Below are positions 45,767 through 57,966 of a stretch of DNA of 64,000 nucleotides, piece after piece. Made by a program: the position numbers and the translations under genes. The notes below the pieces were generated by a model. That model searched no databases and was not told the DNA's origin. It saw only the letters and a program-made list of their open reading frames with translations. The DNA comes from Auriscalpium vulgare (Eukaryota; Basidiomycota; Agaricomycetes; Russulales; Auriscalpiaceae). Numbering within the stretch: position 1 is the first letter of the stretch; the number at the start of each line of letters is the position of its first letter. The DNA lies in the NCBI GenBank assembly GCA_019915015.1, contig JAHBBC010000015.1:1054001-1118000 (forward strand). The letters run 5' to 3'.

Positions 45767-48700
45767 CTAGTCCGTAATGTTAAGTACAAAGTCCTCGAAC
45801 GCGGTCACATCCTCTGCGCTACGCTCGTCGTATTCACTACTCATAGGCTCGGTAACTATGTCAGCTCGCACAGCTTCGGGCGCAGGGGTGATACCGGGAC
45901 CACTAGCTACCCTACCGACGCGCGTGCCTAAGTCACGGAGCCCGGTGTATCCGGGCAGAGCGAGAATCTTCTGCAGCCGAACCTCGTGGATTGCATTGAC
46001 GGCACCGCGTATCTCCCATCGCCGAGTGAGTTCTGCAGCAAGCGGTGGGTCGGACAACGCACTGCGAGCAATGGCAGTGCGATAGTCCTCGGCTTCGTCG
46101 CGAAGATGTGTACGGACACGCCGAACCTCATTGTCGCAGCGCTGCAGCTCCTCGCGAGCTCGCAGGAGCTCGAGGTGCTGCCCGAGGAGGTCACGATGGG
46201 CAGGGTCGGTCCATGCCTCTTGGCGGACATCGGAGCGTGATTGGCGAAGGAGATCAAATTCTCCGAGGAAGCTGTACTCAACTATCTCCTTCCAGGAAAG
46301 CTCGGGGCGCGCGGGCGAAAGCTTGACAGCCTGGGTGTTGTAGCGTGTCAGCGCCGTGCGAATGGCCTTTGAGCGACGCTGGAGAGCCGTTGCAATGTGC
46401 GTCCGAAGCTTGTACCCTAGCAAAAGATTAGCTCAGTAGAATAAAATGCATGTGATGACGCACCCGTTCCGGCCATATTCAGCTTCGATAACTCAAACAG
46501 CCGCTGCACGACAAGGCGCTCGAGGTCATCGAGTGCTTTGCGATAGGTGCGCTCGATGCTCTGCGCCTTGACGGCGAGGTATTCGGGGCTCGACTTGTCC
46601 CAGCGGCTGCCAATGAGTCCGAGCTGGTCCTCGATGGCGTCAAGCTGCAGCTCCTTCTTCTCGATCTTGCGCGCCTTGGTGTTGACCTTCCGGTTTGCAG
46701 CGATCATTTTCTTGTGTACGTCCGGCGTTGCTATGGTGTGGCGGAGCTGGCTGACCGCGGTGCGTGCGTCATCCCATTCAGTCCTAGACCCAGTCAGCGC
46801 GTGCCCATGCCCGAATTGTTGACAACTTGAATCCTACCGCGCAGCGTCAAGCTCGTCAAGAGCTTGAACGTACTGGAATCGGAGTGTCTCTGCAGGCGGC
46901 TCTTGACGAAGCCCGCCTAGGTAATCCTTCTCGGCTTGAATGTACCTGTCAAACGCTGCGTCGTCGATGCCAAGCTCCGCCTGGCGCGCGCGGATCTTCT
47001 CCGGGTAGTTTGTTGTAATGGCGAGCGCGCCTCGATAGTGGTTGTACAGATAGCGACCTACCATCATCAGTGAATTCGTGCAGTCTCGGGAATGATCGGA
47101 CTTACTGAGACTCGCGTACTTATCTTCATCCCAGAACGCGTAGTGCTGCTCGATACTTTGATGCCGGTGAAAAGCGTTCGCGTTGCGTGTGTTCCCGGCG
47201 ACGGCATTTGACGCGTTGAAGATCCGCTCGCAGCCTTCAAAATTCGCCTGCCCCATGCCTGGAATATTCCGAGGATGCCAGTAGATCTGGCACCCTCGGT
47301 TGTGTGCGTGCCCGTGAAATGACCCAACGACGAGCTTGAATCGTTGGTCGGCTGCCCGTTTACCGAGAGAACTAGCTGCAAGGGTCTTCGAGAACGCGCA
47401 TGCGATGTCGTATCCACACGCGATATCCGGGCCGTACACGTCCATCAGCTTGTTAACCATTGCCAACGGGTATTTGGCTCTGCGAAGGTGTGAGATGAGG
47501 TCATTATGATGCAAAGACCACGTACAATTCGCCGCTCTTGATCATGTCGCACATGAGCAAGACATTGCCGTGTCGGCAAGCCACCAAGAAAATCCCACTC
47601 TCCGCAAACATTGCCCACATACGCTTGCGCTCTTCGGGGGCGGCGTTGGCCCATCGCTGTAGGCATTGCTCGGTCCCGTCAACAGTATTCATGTCTTCCC
47701 AGGCGCCGGCATCGTCGGCGTCGGCGTCGTCAGCCAGCGGAGCAGGGTCGGCAACTTTGCCCTGATTCTGATTCTAACAAATAAACGGTGTATCAGGATT
47801 AGTAAATATGCGCAAAGAAGAAAGAGGCACGCACCAAGCTTCCCTTGACCTCATCCTTGAAGACATCGACGTCCTCCGGAGTTAGCCAGTAGTCGGATCG
47901 GGTCCTGCGGCCATCAAGGCGCTCCACTTGATTGCGGACGGACGCCTCTGTGCGTTTGAGGGAGTTATTGCCGTCCATCTCGCACATGAATGAGTAAATA
48001 AGCTCCGGCTCGTCGACCAACTTGTAGAAACACGCGGGGCAGGTGTTGTGAAGTCGCCAATTCGGAGTATCGCGTGCCAGAGCGACGTTGACGCGTTTAC
48101 CAACGCGGTGCAGGATCTCCAGGTACGTATCGTAGGCGATGCTGAACTGCTCGCATAAGTACTCGCGATAGGGAACCTGTACCGCATGAGCCAATATATG
48201 TAACACAAAGGAAAAACAACGTACATTGTGCATATGGCACAGCGTGCGGACTTGAGCCTGGATGCTTACACGAGGGCAAGTGCGATGGCTCTGGCGGTAG
48301 TGCTCGAGTGTGCGGATGGAAACGGCAACTGTCGGTTGAAGAGGTGAGCAGCCGAGGAAGCCGGCGTGGATGATGGTGACGTTGGCGAAGACGTCGCCAG
48401 GTCCTGGGACAAAAGTGCGGTTGCTACGATCTGTGTGTCTATCATTAGATATCAATGGTGCAAGGGGAGGAGGGTGCGCACCGAATAAATCAATCGTCTC
48501 GAGTACGAAACGAGAGCCTTCCAGAGCGCCGCTGGCTGCTTCCTCCTGCGGCTGAAGGTCCGAGAATTTTGCACGTTCGCGATAGGCGAGGAATGCGTCG
48601 ACTAGATTTTCGTACTGCATGGCCCATTGATTATTGCGACGCTCTACGCGGTCCCGACGCAGGCGGTGGTCCGTTCGACAGCTGGGTCTCGGGGTCAAAT

Positions 48701-49160
48701 GCGGCAGGAAGTGAAGGTTAAATATACGTACTATATTGAGTCTGCCAGGTCATGGACAAAGGCAGATAAAACCTGGAACTCGCCGCCTTCGTGGCTGAAC
48801 TCGAAGCCCTCTTCACCGGGGGGCACCGAGTGCAGTGCCTCTTGATAGTCATTGTCGTCATGACCGAGATCGTGGCTGAACGGTCCGTCGAGATCCATTG
48901 CGACTATGCCGTCGCGCTCCCGCTCACTCATAGCTAAATAGAACAATACCTTTCAGTACTGCGTGAATTATGAGACTTTATCGCGACGCACCTGCTATGT
49001 CCTGTGCTCTCTTCTTCCCCTCAGCCTTCTTCCGTTCCTGCTGCTTATGTGCCCTGAGGACCTCGTGGCTTGAGAACCCCGGTCGGTGGCGGATGGTGAG
49101 ACATGACTTGGAGAGTCCCTTGGCCCTAGTGACGCTACGCTGGGGCTTCTGGGGAGCCAT
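45767..49160 (-). CDS. KDZ transposase with CxC1-type cysteine cluster
   Basis: A multi-exon gene (about nine exons) from the ATG at 49160 (MAPQKPQRSVTRAKGLSKS) to a stop at 45767-45769. The first exons are 49160-48992 and 48933-48732, and exon 3 starts at 48681. The CxC1 region reads AFLAYRERAKFS, LGCSPLQPTVAVSIRTLEHY, RVSIQAQVRTLCHMHN and WRLHNTCPACFYKL. The KDZ core follows: MDGNNSLKR, ESGIFLVACRHGNVLLMCDM with a candidate catalytic Asp, GPDIACGYDIACAFSKTL, VGSFHGHAHNRGCQIYWHP and GCERIFNASN, then HRHQSIEQHYAFWDEDKY. The C-terminal helical part ends with GYKLRTHIATALQRRSKAI, YNTQAVKLSPARPELSWKEI and a Thr/Asp tail. I saw no disruption, so the gene may be active. Confidence 0.93.
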
Positions 49161-49197
49161 GGTGCCAGGCGGGAAGGACTTAGGATACGCGCGATGA

Positions 49198-49508
49198 GTT
49201 TGTTGAGTGTCACGTGGGGGCGCGGCGGCAGCCGACGCTGCCGAGCGCTCCGGCCCCGTTCCGTTGTCCCGTCCCGCTCCCGCTCCCTTCCGCTCCGGGG
49301 GATCTGCCGCTGACAGCTGACGTCACGTTGACAGCTTCTTGATGCTTCTCGGCATCAACGAGATCTCAGGGAAAGGAGGGAAAGCGCTGGGGAGCTATTG
49401 TGCACGGTAATGTGCAAAGGGGGACCGAGTGATTACATGCTTAGATTAGCGCGTCGACACGTACATACACCATGCTATATAAGGCGTGTAGTGTGGGATC
49501 GTGAGGTG
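49198..49508 (-). repeat. KDZ terminal inverted repeat, right, 311 bp
   Basis: Inverse of the left repeat. It ends 37 nt upstream of the transposase ATG at 49160 and so should contain the transposase promoter. Confidence 0.93.
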
Positions 49509-49516
49509 GATTTGGT
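49509..49516. repeat. KDZ target site duplication GATTTGGT, right
   Basis: Follows the right terminal repeat end .. CGTGAGGTG. Identical to 41181-41188. Confidence 0.95.
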
Positions 49517-52500
49517 CGTAGGTAACCGCAGCGGTACGAATCCGCGCGCGCACGATGAACTAGCGGAGACCGACGTCTCAGCACTGGCCAGTATGCAACC
49601 AGCACCTGACGCACCTGAGCTAGACGACGCTCTGCCCCCAGGAACATTGCTCGCAAACCCATACGGCATTTCAAACTCGCTAACCGACTTTTCGATGCCA
49701 CGCCGCTATCTTGACGACTTTGTCCTGTCAGGGCCTTGCGAGCTGGTGGAACGACTGGAGGGAGTAATTGCTGAGTGGAACAAGCTGGAAGTCGCTGGAA
49801 CAAAGCAGGGGAAGGTACAAAAGGACGAGGAGAAGGTGGGAGACGAGCACGACTCAACTATGCCTGACTTAGCGCAGGCAGATAACGTGCGGTCCGACCG
49901 GCCCGTTTTCGCGCCTCCGAGCTGGCCAACGCCGGACCTCATACTCGCTACTTCCTTCGACGACGACGCTCGTTACCATCTCACTCACGCAATCAACGCC
50001 TCCGTCGATCATGTCATCCACCACCAACCCTCTTTCCGTCGCGTCAAGATCGAAGGACCCGTGGTGGAACTAGGGTACTCAGAAGATGCTGAAGGTCGCG
50101 TGGTGCGCGACATAGTAGTTGCGGGTGCGTACGACAGTGCCTACCCTCAAAACGACGACGCTGAACATCGCGGTCCCCGCGAGGATGGTCTCGTGGCGGA
50201 CGTCTTCGCCAGAATTGTATACCGGACTCCTCTCGAAGATTGGAATACCGGCGCTGTATCACCCACCGCGTCCGAAGATGGACAATCTAGCTACTACACG
50301 CCCCCACCGGCTCTTCTCCCGCTTCCCAATGGAAACTCGGGTGGCAGCCATTCCCCTACGCCGCCCATTTCGAACGGACGCAACTCTCCTGCGCAATATG
50401 TCGAACGTGGCATGGGTACGCTTACGCCTCGAGCATCGGGCGAGGGCACTTCATCCCCGGATCCCATCGTATCTGCGCTTCCTTCTTCCCCCCAGCTCGC
50501 CGCCGATCCACTTCTCCCTGACGCACCCATCATATCCCAGTCGTTGCTGGTACTTCCCATTCTCAACGAGCCGCAGTACACCGCCGTTGTCGCCCGCGTT
50601 GCCGAACGCCTGGAACAGCTGAACGAGGTCTACGACGAGAACGCCCGGTTCGCTAGCATTTCGGTGGGCTGCGCAGACGTCAAGGCGATTCTAGCTGCCG
50701 CCAAAACCGTCCAAGACGAGGCCGATCGACTCATTCGGTGCGCCAAGTCTATGCACAATTTTCTGTGCCTGGCACTCGACCGTGAATTTCGTCACACAAA
50801 GAAACGACTCGACGACGAACGCGTCGCCGCCGTGGCACTAATGACTGACCGGTACGTGAACGAGCAAGCAGCCGTTGTTTCGGACGAGGCTATGGACAAA
50901 TCATTGGCGGTCGAGATCGCCGGGCTGCCCGATACCATCTATCCACGCCAACACCATCCCTCTGTTGTCCACGCTATTGCGCAGCAGCTCCTACCCCATC
51001 GACCATCGCTCCGTGCAATCCAAGGTTATCTACAGAGTATTCTAGAGCCGCAAACGTCGCCCGCACCGAGCGACGAGGCGGCCGCACACGAACTCGAGGC
51101 CTATTATGCGTATCTCGACTATTTGATGCAACGCCGTCGACTTCTCTCAGCACCAGACGCGCCAGCGGCCATCGCGCAGCTCGACAAGCACGCAGCCGCT
51201 CAGGGCATCGACACCTCTCGCTACTCACCCGTCCCGGACCCCGAAGACGTGCCTGTCGGGATAGGCGGAGTACGTGGCGCTAGCAACCAGTTATTATTGG
51301 ACAAGACTGATCCATTCATTCAGACATCCGCCAATCGAGAGCCGTCTCCAAGCGTGCTCGACAAGCCGGCCCCAGCGCCCATCTTCGTGGGAATCAGTCA
51401 CGCACCCTCTCCAACAACCTTCGACCTCCCCGTCTCCAGTACTGGTACCGATACCAGCCCGTCAAAGGACGACACGGGGGTCGTGAAGTTCGTTGCGACC
51501 ACTCCGTCAAGCCCGCTCTTGTCTCCAGCCATGAAGCAGCTCGGCGACGCGGTCGAGAGCGACGGCTGGGCGCGGACTGACACCGAACTCGTGTACCCCG
51601 CGTCTTTGTCTCCTGGTACCCGGGCGTTCGTCGACAGCCCTCCGGAGCTTTTCCTTCCCAGTCCCCTCGCTCGGGTTGCGCAAAATATCGAGTACCTTGA
51701 CGAAGAACATCATCTCGACAGCGGACCCTACAGCGAACGGTCTTACTCTGATTACAGCGGCCTGAACGGGTACCCGCCTGATACGGACTCAGATTTGGCT
51801 GCGCTCTCGGCTGCGTGGAGGCCGAATCCGGCGCAAGAGGCTGCAGGACTCAATGATACCCAACTTGACGTGCGTATCCTCGCACGAAATCAAGCAGACG
51901 GACGACTCAAATTTATTCAGCGACACATTGAGTGTGAGAACCCAGACTGCGATGCTCTAGACGCGTCACGTCCTGCCTCACCGCCGCCTCCCCCTCGTCC
52001 CACGTCACCGCCTCCTGTTTCGGTATGGAGCCAGTACGAGTACATCCGGCGTCACGACCATGGTATTGATTTCACACCCACGAGCCAGTATGGACGCCCA
52101 GTTGAGACCCCACTAGTCCCTGACCGTCTCGCGCGCGCACGACACATCTCTCCCATCGCTGACTCTGCCGACCTGTCGGTCAAGCCTGAGACAGACGACG
52201 GACCACCCCCACTGGAAACAGACGACGAAGACAGCGGCGAGGACGAAGAGCAGGAGGACGAGGCGGATGCAAACGAGACGGATGATGAAGACGACATGGA
52301 CTTGGACCAGGAGGAGGCCGATGAAGACGGTAGCGGGGAGGATGACCCAGAGCACCAGGAGGACGACGAGGACGACGGCCCAAACGAAGATGGCGGACTC
52401 GACGGCGACACCGCTATGAGCGACGACGACGAGTCTGCCGACAACCAGGATCCCGCTACGGTCGTCGCCGACCAAGATTTGATCGACAACGCGCGCAAAG

Positions 52501-53771
52501 CCCGTGAGCAAATCACCGGTCGCAGTTCCAAGCGCACTCGTTCACGTTCGACATCCCGCTCTCGCTCGCCACCCGCTTTCGTAGGATTCGCCGGCTCCAA
52601 GCGCTATATCATCGAACCCAGCGCACCAGTTGTGTCCCGTACGCTTGCACCCCTCCTTAACGGCGATCACCATCACGAACCACGACCCCGTCGGTCATAC
52701 GCAACTCGCACTGGGGGCAAACCTAACAAACGCTCCTCTCGACAAGCTCGTCAGTTGCAGTCACGCCAGTCGCCGCCGTCTGCGGGAAACAGCTTGCCAC
52801 GAAAGTCACGTCGTCCAACCATAAAGGATGAGTCCGAATCCGAGAGTGAGAAGACAGGTCCATCGTCAACTAGACATCCGTCTGCGCCACTAGAGCCTGA
52901 GGTCCACCGCTCGCACTACACACCGACGCCCTTCGGTCTTGAGCGACCACGCGTGCATACCACGGTTTTTCAATCTATGAATGCTGATGGACCTAGCCAG
53001 TCGGGCAACCAGCCTGCGCGGCCAGCGCAAATGCCGGCGATGTCCACCCTCAACCCCTTGGCGACTCGTTTTGTCTCTGGAGGTACGCTTCACGTATCGG
53101 CAACAGACTTCGCGGCTTACATGGAGGCAAACTATCCGCTAGAACGTACCCCGCTCGATCCAATTCCCCCACCGACTCTTCCTGCGATGTTTGGTTCCAT
53201 GGGTATTCAGCTTCCTCAGCGCACCGACGCCACGATGCTTGTCCAAGTCATCAGCTGCGTGTACGAGCATTTTCGGGGCCAAGTCCGAATGCTGGTGCTG
53301 CATGTGCGACAGGCAATCTATGAGATCTATTACATACGACGCGCCAAGAATCTCCCCGAGAGCCGTTATGCCATGGAACGTCTTGATGGGATCCTCTCGC
53401 GCATCGAGGCAGTTCTTCGCGGCCTTACCAGCGTCCCGGTTCAAGCTGCGCCCATGCCCGTTCCATTCATTGCTCACATGTATCGAAATGCATTGTGTCG
53501 TCCATCCGAAGCAGCTCTCATTGAGACAGCGATCACTCTATTCCGAGCCCGCGACGATCTCGAGGTCTCCACCCTCCTCCATCAGTTTCTTCGTATGCGA
53601 TACGGAGATGACGTCCTCATCTCGACGATTGTCGGGTACGGTTGCCTCGATGGACCGTCGTTCGCTTATACCGTCCGCGACTACGACAACGGAGTGCACG
53701 ACTCGGACGAGCTCGCTCGTCGCCTCAACTACGATATTTGGCAAGAGCGTCCCACCGGGGCTACGGCTTGA
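49517..53771 (+). CDS. ORF2 3' part: large unrecognised region between protease and RT
   Basis: Resumes ORF2 exactly after the right duplicate of GATTTGGT, in the same phase (VVGNRSGTNPR). The two parts total 8229 nt, or 2742 codons plus stop. This half has about 1,418 residues: helical stretches (ILAAAKTVQDEADRLIRCAK), Ser/Pro-rich linkers, a strongly acidic tract (DDEDSGEDEEQEDEADANE), an Arg/Ser-rich segment (RSRSTSRSRSPP) and a helical C-terminus (MLVLHVRQAIYEIYYIRRAK). No enzyme motif was found. Such a long non-enzymatic domain between protease and RT is unusual for Gypsy elements. The end overlaps the open pol frame at 53191. Confidence 0.75.
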
Positions 53772-54444
53772 AGTCTCGGCTCATATCTATCTATTCGCCG
53801 CTAATTCCTCTCATTGTCAGTTCATTTCTGCTGCGTATCTCTCTCTCTATGCCCGTGTTCTGCCTGTTTTCCCTATGCCCGCTCACTCGTTATCCAAGTT
53901 CCCCGCGCCTGGCTCGTCATCCAAGTTCCCCGCGGATGGCCAAGTAATCGTGTGCGTATCTCGCGCTTGTGCAATCACTCCAGTTCTAATCCAATCCTGG
54001 CTCGCAGATGATCTACTGGCTGTTCCTCATCCATCTCTTCCCCTCTCGACTCATTCTCTCGACGTTCCGCTGAGCCGTCGCTCGTCTCTGTACACATGCA
54101 TTCCACACTTACTATCGTCATCTCTTCTCGCGTTATGTGATATGGTACCCTCGCCGCGTTCGCTCTGGCACGATGTCGTAGATCTCGCTGTTTGTTTACC
54201 ATCCACTTGGGCTGCCAGCCAAGAACAGTCTTCGGTTATGCGTTCTGCTTGTAACTCTCGCATTCACGTTTCGAATAACGATGTTTCGATTCATGCTCCA
54301 TCCCGCTGTGACCGTCTCGCTCGCAACACTCTCAATGCAGCTGGTCGACTTCCAGTCTGCCTATTCATGACCCGCACTCCATCCTCATCTTCCCAGCCCG
54401 CTCTCACCGCTGCTCCGATTTTGTTACCCAACGAAGATACAAGC

Positions 54445-57400
54445 ATGGATGCAAATTGGTCAGACCCTGGAATCACTGAAGTATATTTTGCGTTGCCTTC
54501 GGGTGACGTATGCACGGCATACAAACGAGTCGATCAGAAGGTGCGACCAATACCGGGCGTGTTTCCGCAGGACGCGCGCGTGGAACGTCGTATACCCGAG
54601 GACCCACTCTTCTCGCTGCCACCACTGTCGCCGCATCCCCCAGAATTCGCACCAACCGAACGTATTTCAGAAGACGGCATGGCACGGCTACAGATAAACT
54701 CTGAAGGATTCTTGCTACCGGAGGAAGTGAAGCTATTCAAACACATCATGGTGTTGAATGAGCAGGCGCTAGCCTTCGCCGATGATCAACGCGGGACCAT
54801 CAAAGACTCCTACATGACTCCATACATCATTCCTACCGTTCCGCACGAGCCATGGGTGCATCGCAATATTCCTATCCCGCCTGGGATTAAAATGAAGGTC
54901 CTCGACTTGCTACGCGAAAAGATGCACGCGGGCGTATACGAACCAAGCCAGTCTAGTTATCGTTCTCGCTGGTTTTGCGTCGTCAAGAAGAACGGGAAAC
55001 TGCGCATCGTCCATGATTTACAGCCATTGAACAAGGTTACCATCAAAGACGCTGGGTTGCCACCTGTGCTCGATGATTTCGTGGAACCTTTTGGTGGACG
55101 CCAATGCAGTACCGTATTTGATCTATTCTGGGGCTTTGACGCTAGGAAGATACATCCCAAATCCCGTGATCTCACTGCATTTCAGACACCCCTAGGACAG
55201 CTGCGAATCACATCGATTCCAATGGGATTCACCAACTCTCCTGCAGAGTTCCAGAACTGCATGGCGTTTATTCTCCAAGATGAGATCCCAGAATCGGCAA
55301 ATATCTTCATTGACGACGTTGCTATCCGGGGTCCCGCATCACAATATCTAGACGCCACAGGGCAGCCGGAGATCCTAGTGGAGAATCCAGGGATCAGGAG
55401 ATTCATCTGGGAACACGCGCTAGACGTTCATAGAATCATGCACCGCATCAAATGCGCCGGAGGAACTTTCAACCCGTCCAAGGCTCAGGTCTGTGCACCC
55501 AAGGTGTCTATTCTAGGTCAGACGTGCTCAGCCGAGGGACGGACTCCGGACGATAAGAAGGTGGACAAGATTCTCACGTGGCCAGACCTCACGAACCCAA
55601 CGGAAGTACGCGGATTCCTTGGTCTGTGTGGCACTGTGCGAATCTGGATCCCCAACTATTCAATGGAAGCGCGACCCCTAACGGAGTTGACCCGCAAGGA
55701 CGAGGAGTTTGTATGGGACGCGCGGCGCAAAGAAGCTTTCGAGCGCTTGAAAAAGCTTATCACGTCATCACCCGCCCTGCGAGCCATCGATTACACATCT
55801 CCCAATCCTGTCATCCTCTCGGTTGATACCAGTTATATTGCTACGGGTTTCATCTTGTCTCAGCTAGACGAAGAAGGTCGTCGGCGTCCTGCACGATATG
55901 GGTCGTTACCCATGGGCGACGTCGAGAGCCGATATTCGCAGCCGAAACTAGAACTCTATGGTCTCTACCGAGCGTTGCGCCACTACGCCTTACACATCAT
56001 CGGTGTTACCAGTTTCTATGTGGAAGTCGACGCCCAGTACATCAAAGGAATGCTCAAGGCGCCCGATCTGCAGCCTAGCGCGTCCATTAATCGGTGGATC
56101 CAGGGCATTCTCATGTATGACTTTACCTTGGTGCATGTGCCAGGGGTTCGTTTCAAGGGGCCCGACGGACTCTCCCGCAAGGCACTTGCTCCGAACGAAG
56201 CGGTAGTTCCCGACGATGATTCCTGGTTGGACGATATTGCCTTATACGCAATAGACGGTGACCGTAACTTCCCACCGCGCTCGTCGAACTTGGTTCATGT
56301 GTTTCCTGCTATCGCCAGCAACACTATTGCGGTCTCGTCACAGGACACGGCTCTGCTCGAGATTGGCACTTTCCTAGCCAAATCGAAGTTCCCTTCACAC
56401 GTAGAGACGCCCAAAGATATCCAACGGTTTCTCGCACAAGCAGCACAGTACATGCTCAGAGACGATGCTCTCTTCCGTCGGAATGGAGAATTGATTCCCC
56501 TGAAGGTTATCTTTGACGTCGGGCAGCGTCGCGCCATCTTGATCAACGCTCACGAAGATCTAGGCCACCGAGGCGAGCGCGCAGTATTCGAAATGGTTAG
56601 ACTGCGCTTCTTCTGGCCACACATGGGCGCCGATGTCCGTCACCACGTGGCGTCTTGTCATGAATGCCAACTTCGCAAAACACTGAAGGGACGCATACCC
56701 ATCACGGTATCCACTCCGGCAACACTCTGGACCAAGATTTATGTTGATGTCATGTACATGCCCAAGGTTCGCGGGTACCGCTACATTGTGGCGGCACGCG
56801 ACGATTTGTCCCGTGTTTCAGAAGGACGGGCGTTGCGCCATGCCGATGCCAAGTCACTGGCTAGCTTCTTCTGGGAACAGATATATTGCCGCTACGGCGT
56901 TGTCGGCCGAGTCGTCACGGACAATGGGCCTGAGGTTCAAGGAGCTTTCACTTTGCTTCTAGAAAGGATGGGTATTCCACATGTTCGTGTCTCGCCATAC
57001 AATGCCCAGGCCAACGGAGTGGTGGAAAGAGGTCACTTCATCATCCGGGAAGCAATCGTCAAAGCATGCCAGGGCAAGATTGGTTTATGGCCGAGCAAGG
57101 TCCCCGTCGCGTTCTTTGCCGACAAAATTACGATCAGCCGCTCAACGGGCTTCTCTCCATACTAACTTCTCCACGGCGTTCATCCTGTCCTTCCATTCGA
57201 TTTAACCGAGGCCACTTTTATGGTTGACGGTTTCCGTGCAAATCTCTCGTCGGACGATCTGCTAGCCTTGCGGATTCGACAACTCGAGAAGCGCCCGGAG
57301 GATGTAGCCCGTGCGGCCAGAATGCTTGCCAAGTATCGCTTCACGTCCAAGGACAAATTTGAACGACGCTTTCACTCCAGGATTCGTACCGAAGCGTTTG

Positions 57401-57675
57401 CTCCAGGAGATTTGGTGCTCTTGCGGAATTCGGAGATAGAGAAGTCGCTTAACAAAAAGGCAAAACCGCGCTATCTAGGTCCATACATGGTGCATCGTCG
57501 GACGCAGGCAGGCACGTATATTCTCCAGGAACTGGATGGCGCATTCTCTCGCATCAAGGCAGGAGCTGCTCGTGTAATCCCTTACATTGCCCGAGACGTC
57601 AAAAGACTTCGACGCATGGTTGAAGCCACTCTGGAGGATTCATCTAGTTCTTCATCTAGTGATTCTAGTGACTAG
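54445..57675 (+). CDS. Pol: reverse transcriptase, RNase H and integrase, with one in-frame stop
   Basis: The frame is open from 53191, but 53772-54440 has poor coding character. I take the ATG at 54445 (MDANWSDPGITEVYF). RT motifs: VVKKNGKLRIVHDLQPLN, TAFQTPLGQLRITSIPMGF and the catalytic FIDDV near 55306. RNase H: SVDTSYIATGFILSQ, KLELYGLYRAL, EVDAQYIKG. Integrase: zinc-binding HEDLGHRG .. CHECQLRK and the DDE triad at VDVMYMP, VTDNGPEVQG and NGVVERGH. A TAA at 57163-57165 interrupts the frame just after the integrase core. The same frame then continues with LLHGVHPVLPFDL, a normal integrase C-terminal part, to a Ser-rich end at 57675. This copy is thus damaged by one nonsense change. Confidence 0.9.
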
Positions 57676-57966
57676 ATGCTTGGGCACCAGCGTACCCATC
57701 AAACGGGGACGTTTGCATTCAAGTTCCCCGCGGATGTCGCGCCGCAACATGGTTTGAAGATATTCTCTTCAAAACCAAGCAAGATCTCATCGAGATCGTA
57801 TTTGACGATTGCCGACTGAATGATACAACTTTGCCATGAAGTCGAGCGCCCACTCCTTTCAACTCTTTCCCCCACACTCCTTCGCTTCCAACAAATCCTT
57901 GTTCTTTCACTTTCATTCTCTATCCAGTCCCCATCATGCATTTCTCCCTTATGCCGAGTATCTGGC

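Larger units (their letters stand above)
41189..49508 (-). mobile_element. KDZ-superfamily DNA transposon, 8320 bp, complete
   Basis: Bounded by 311-bp terminal inverted repeats starting CACCTCACGATCCC and flanked by a perfect 8-bp duplication, the size I remember for Zisupton/KDZ elements. It carries three minus-strand genes: transposase (49160-45767), an unknown 507-codon gene (45257-43734) and an HMG-like gene (43428-41645). Removing the element and one duplicate restores Gypsy ORF2, so the insertion is clean. The terminal repeats show one difference (AATGTGACG versus AACGTGACG). No TET/JBP dioxygenase, often carried by fungal KDZ elements, was recognised. Confidence 0.95.

Noticed and set aside
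41189..49508. TET/JBP dioxygenase as KDZ cargo
   Set aside because: Fungal KDZ elements often carry one, but neither passenger gene shows an HxD..H plus Arg dioxygenase pattern that I can see.
53772..54444. N-terminal extension of the pol frame
   Set aside because: The frame is open but its Ser/Leu-rich, low-quality sequence and the domain start after 54445 suggest it is not translated as part of pol.
57699..57734. Classical polypurine tract before the right LTR
   Set aside because: AAACGGGGACG lies about 30 nt away and the bases next to the LTR (CAAGTTCCCCGCGGA) are not a purine run, so I do not call it.
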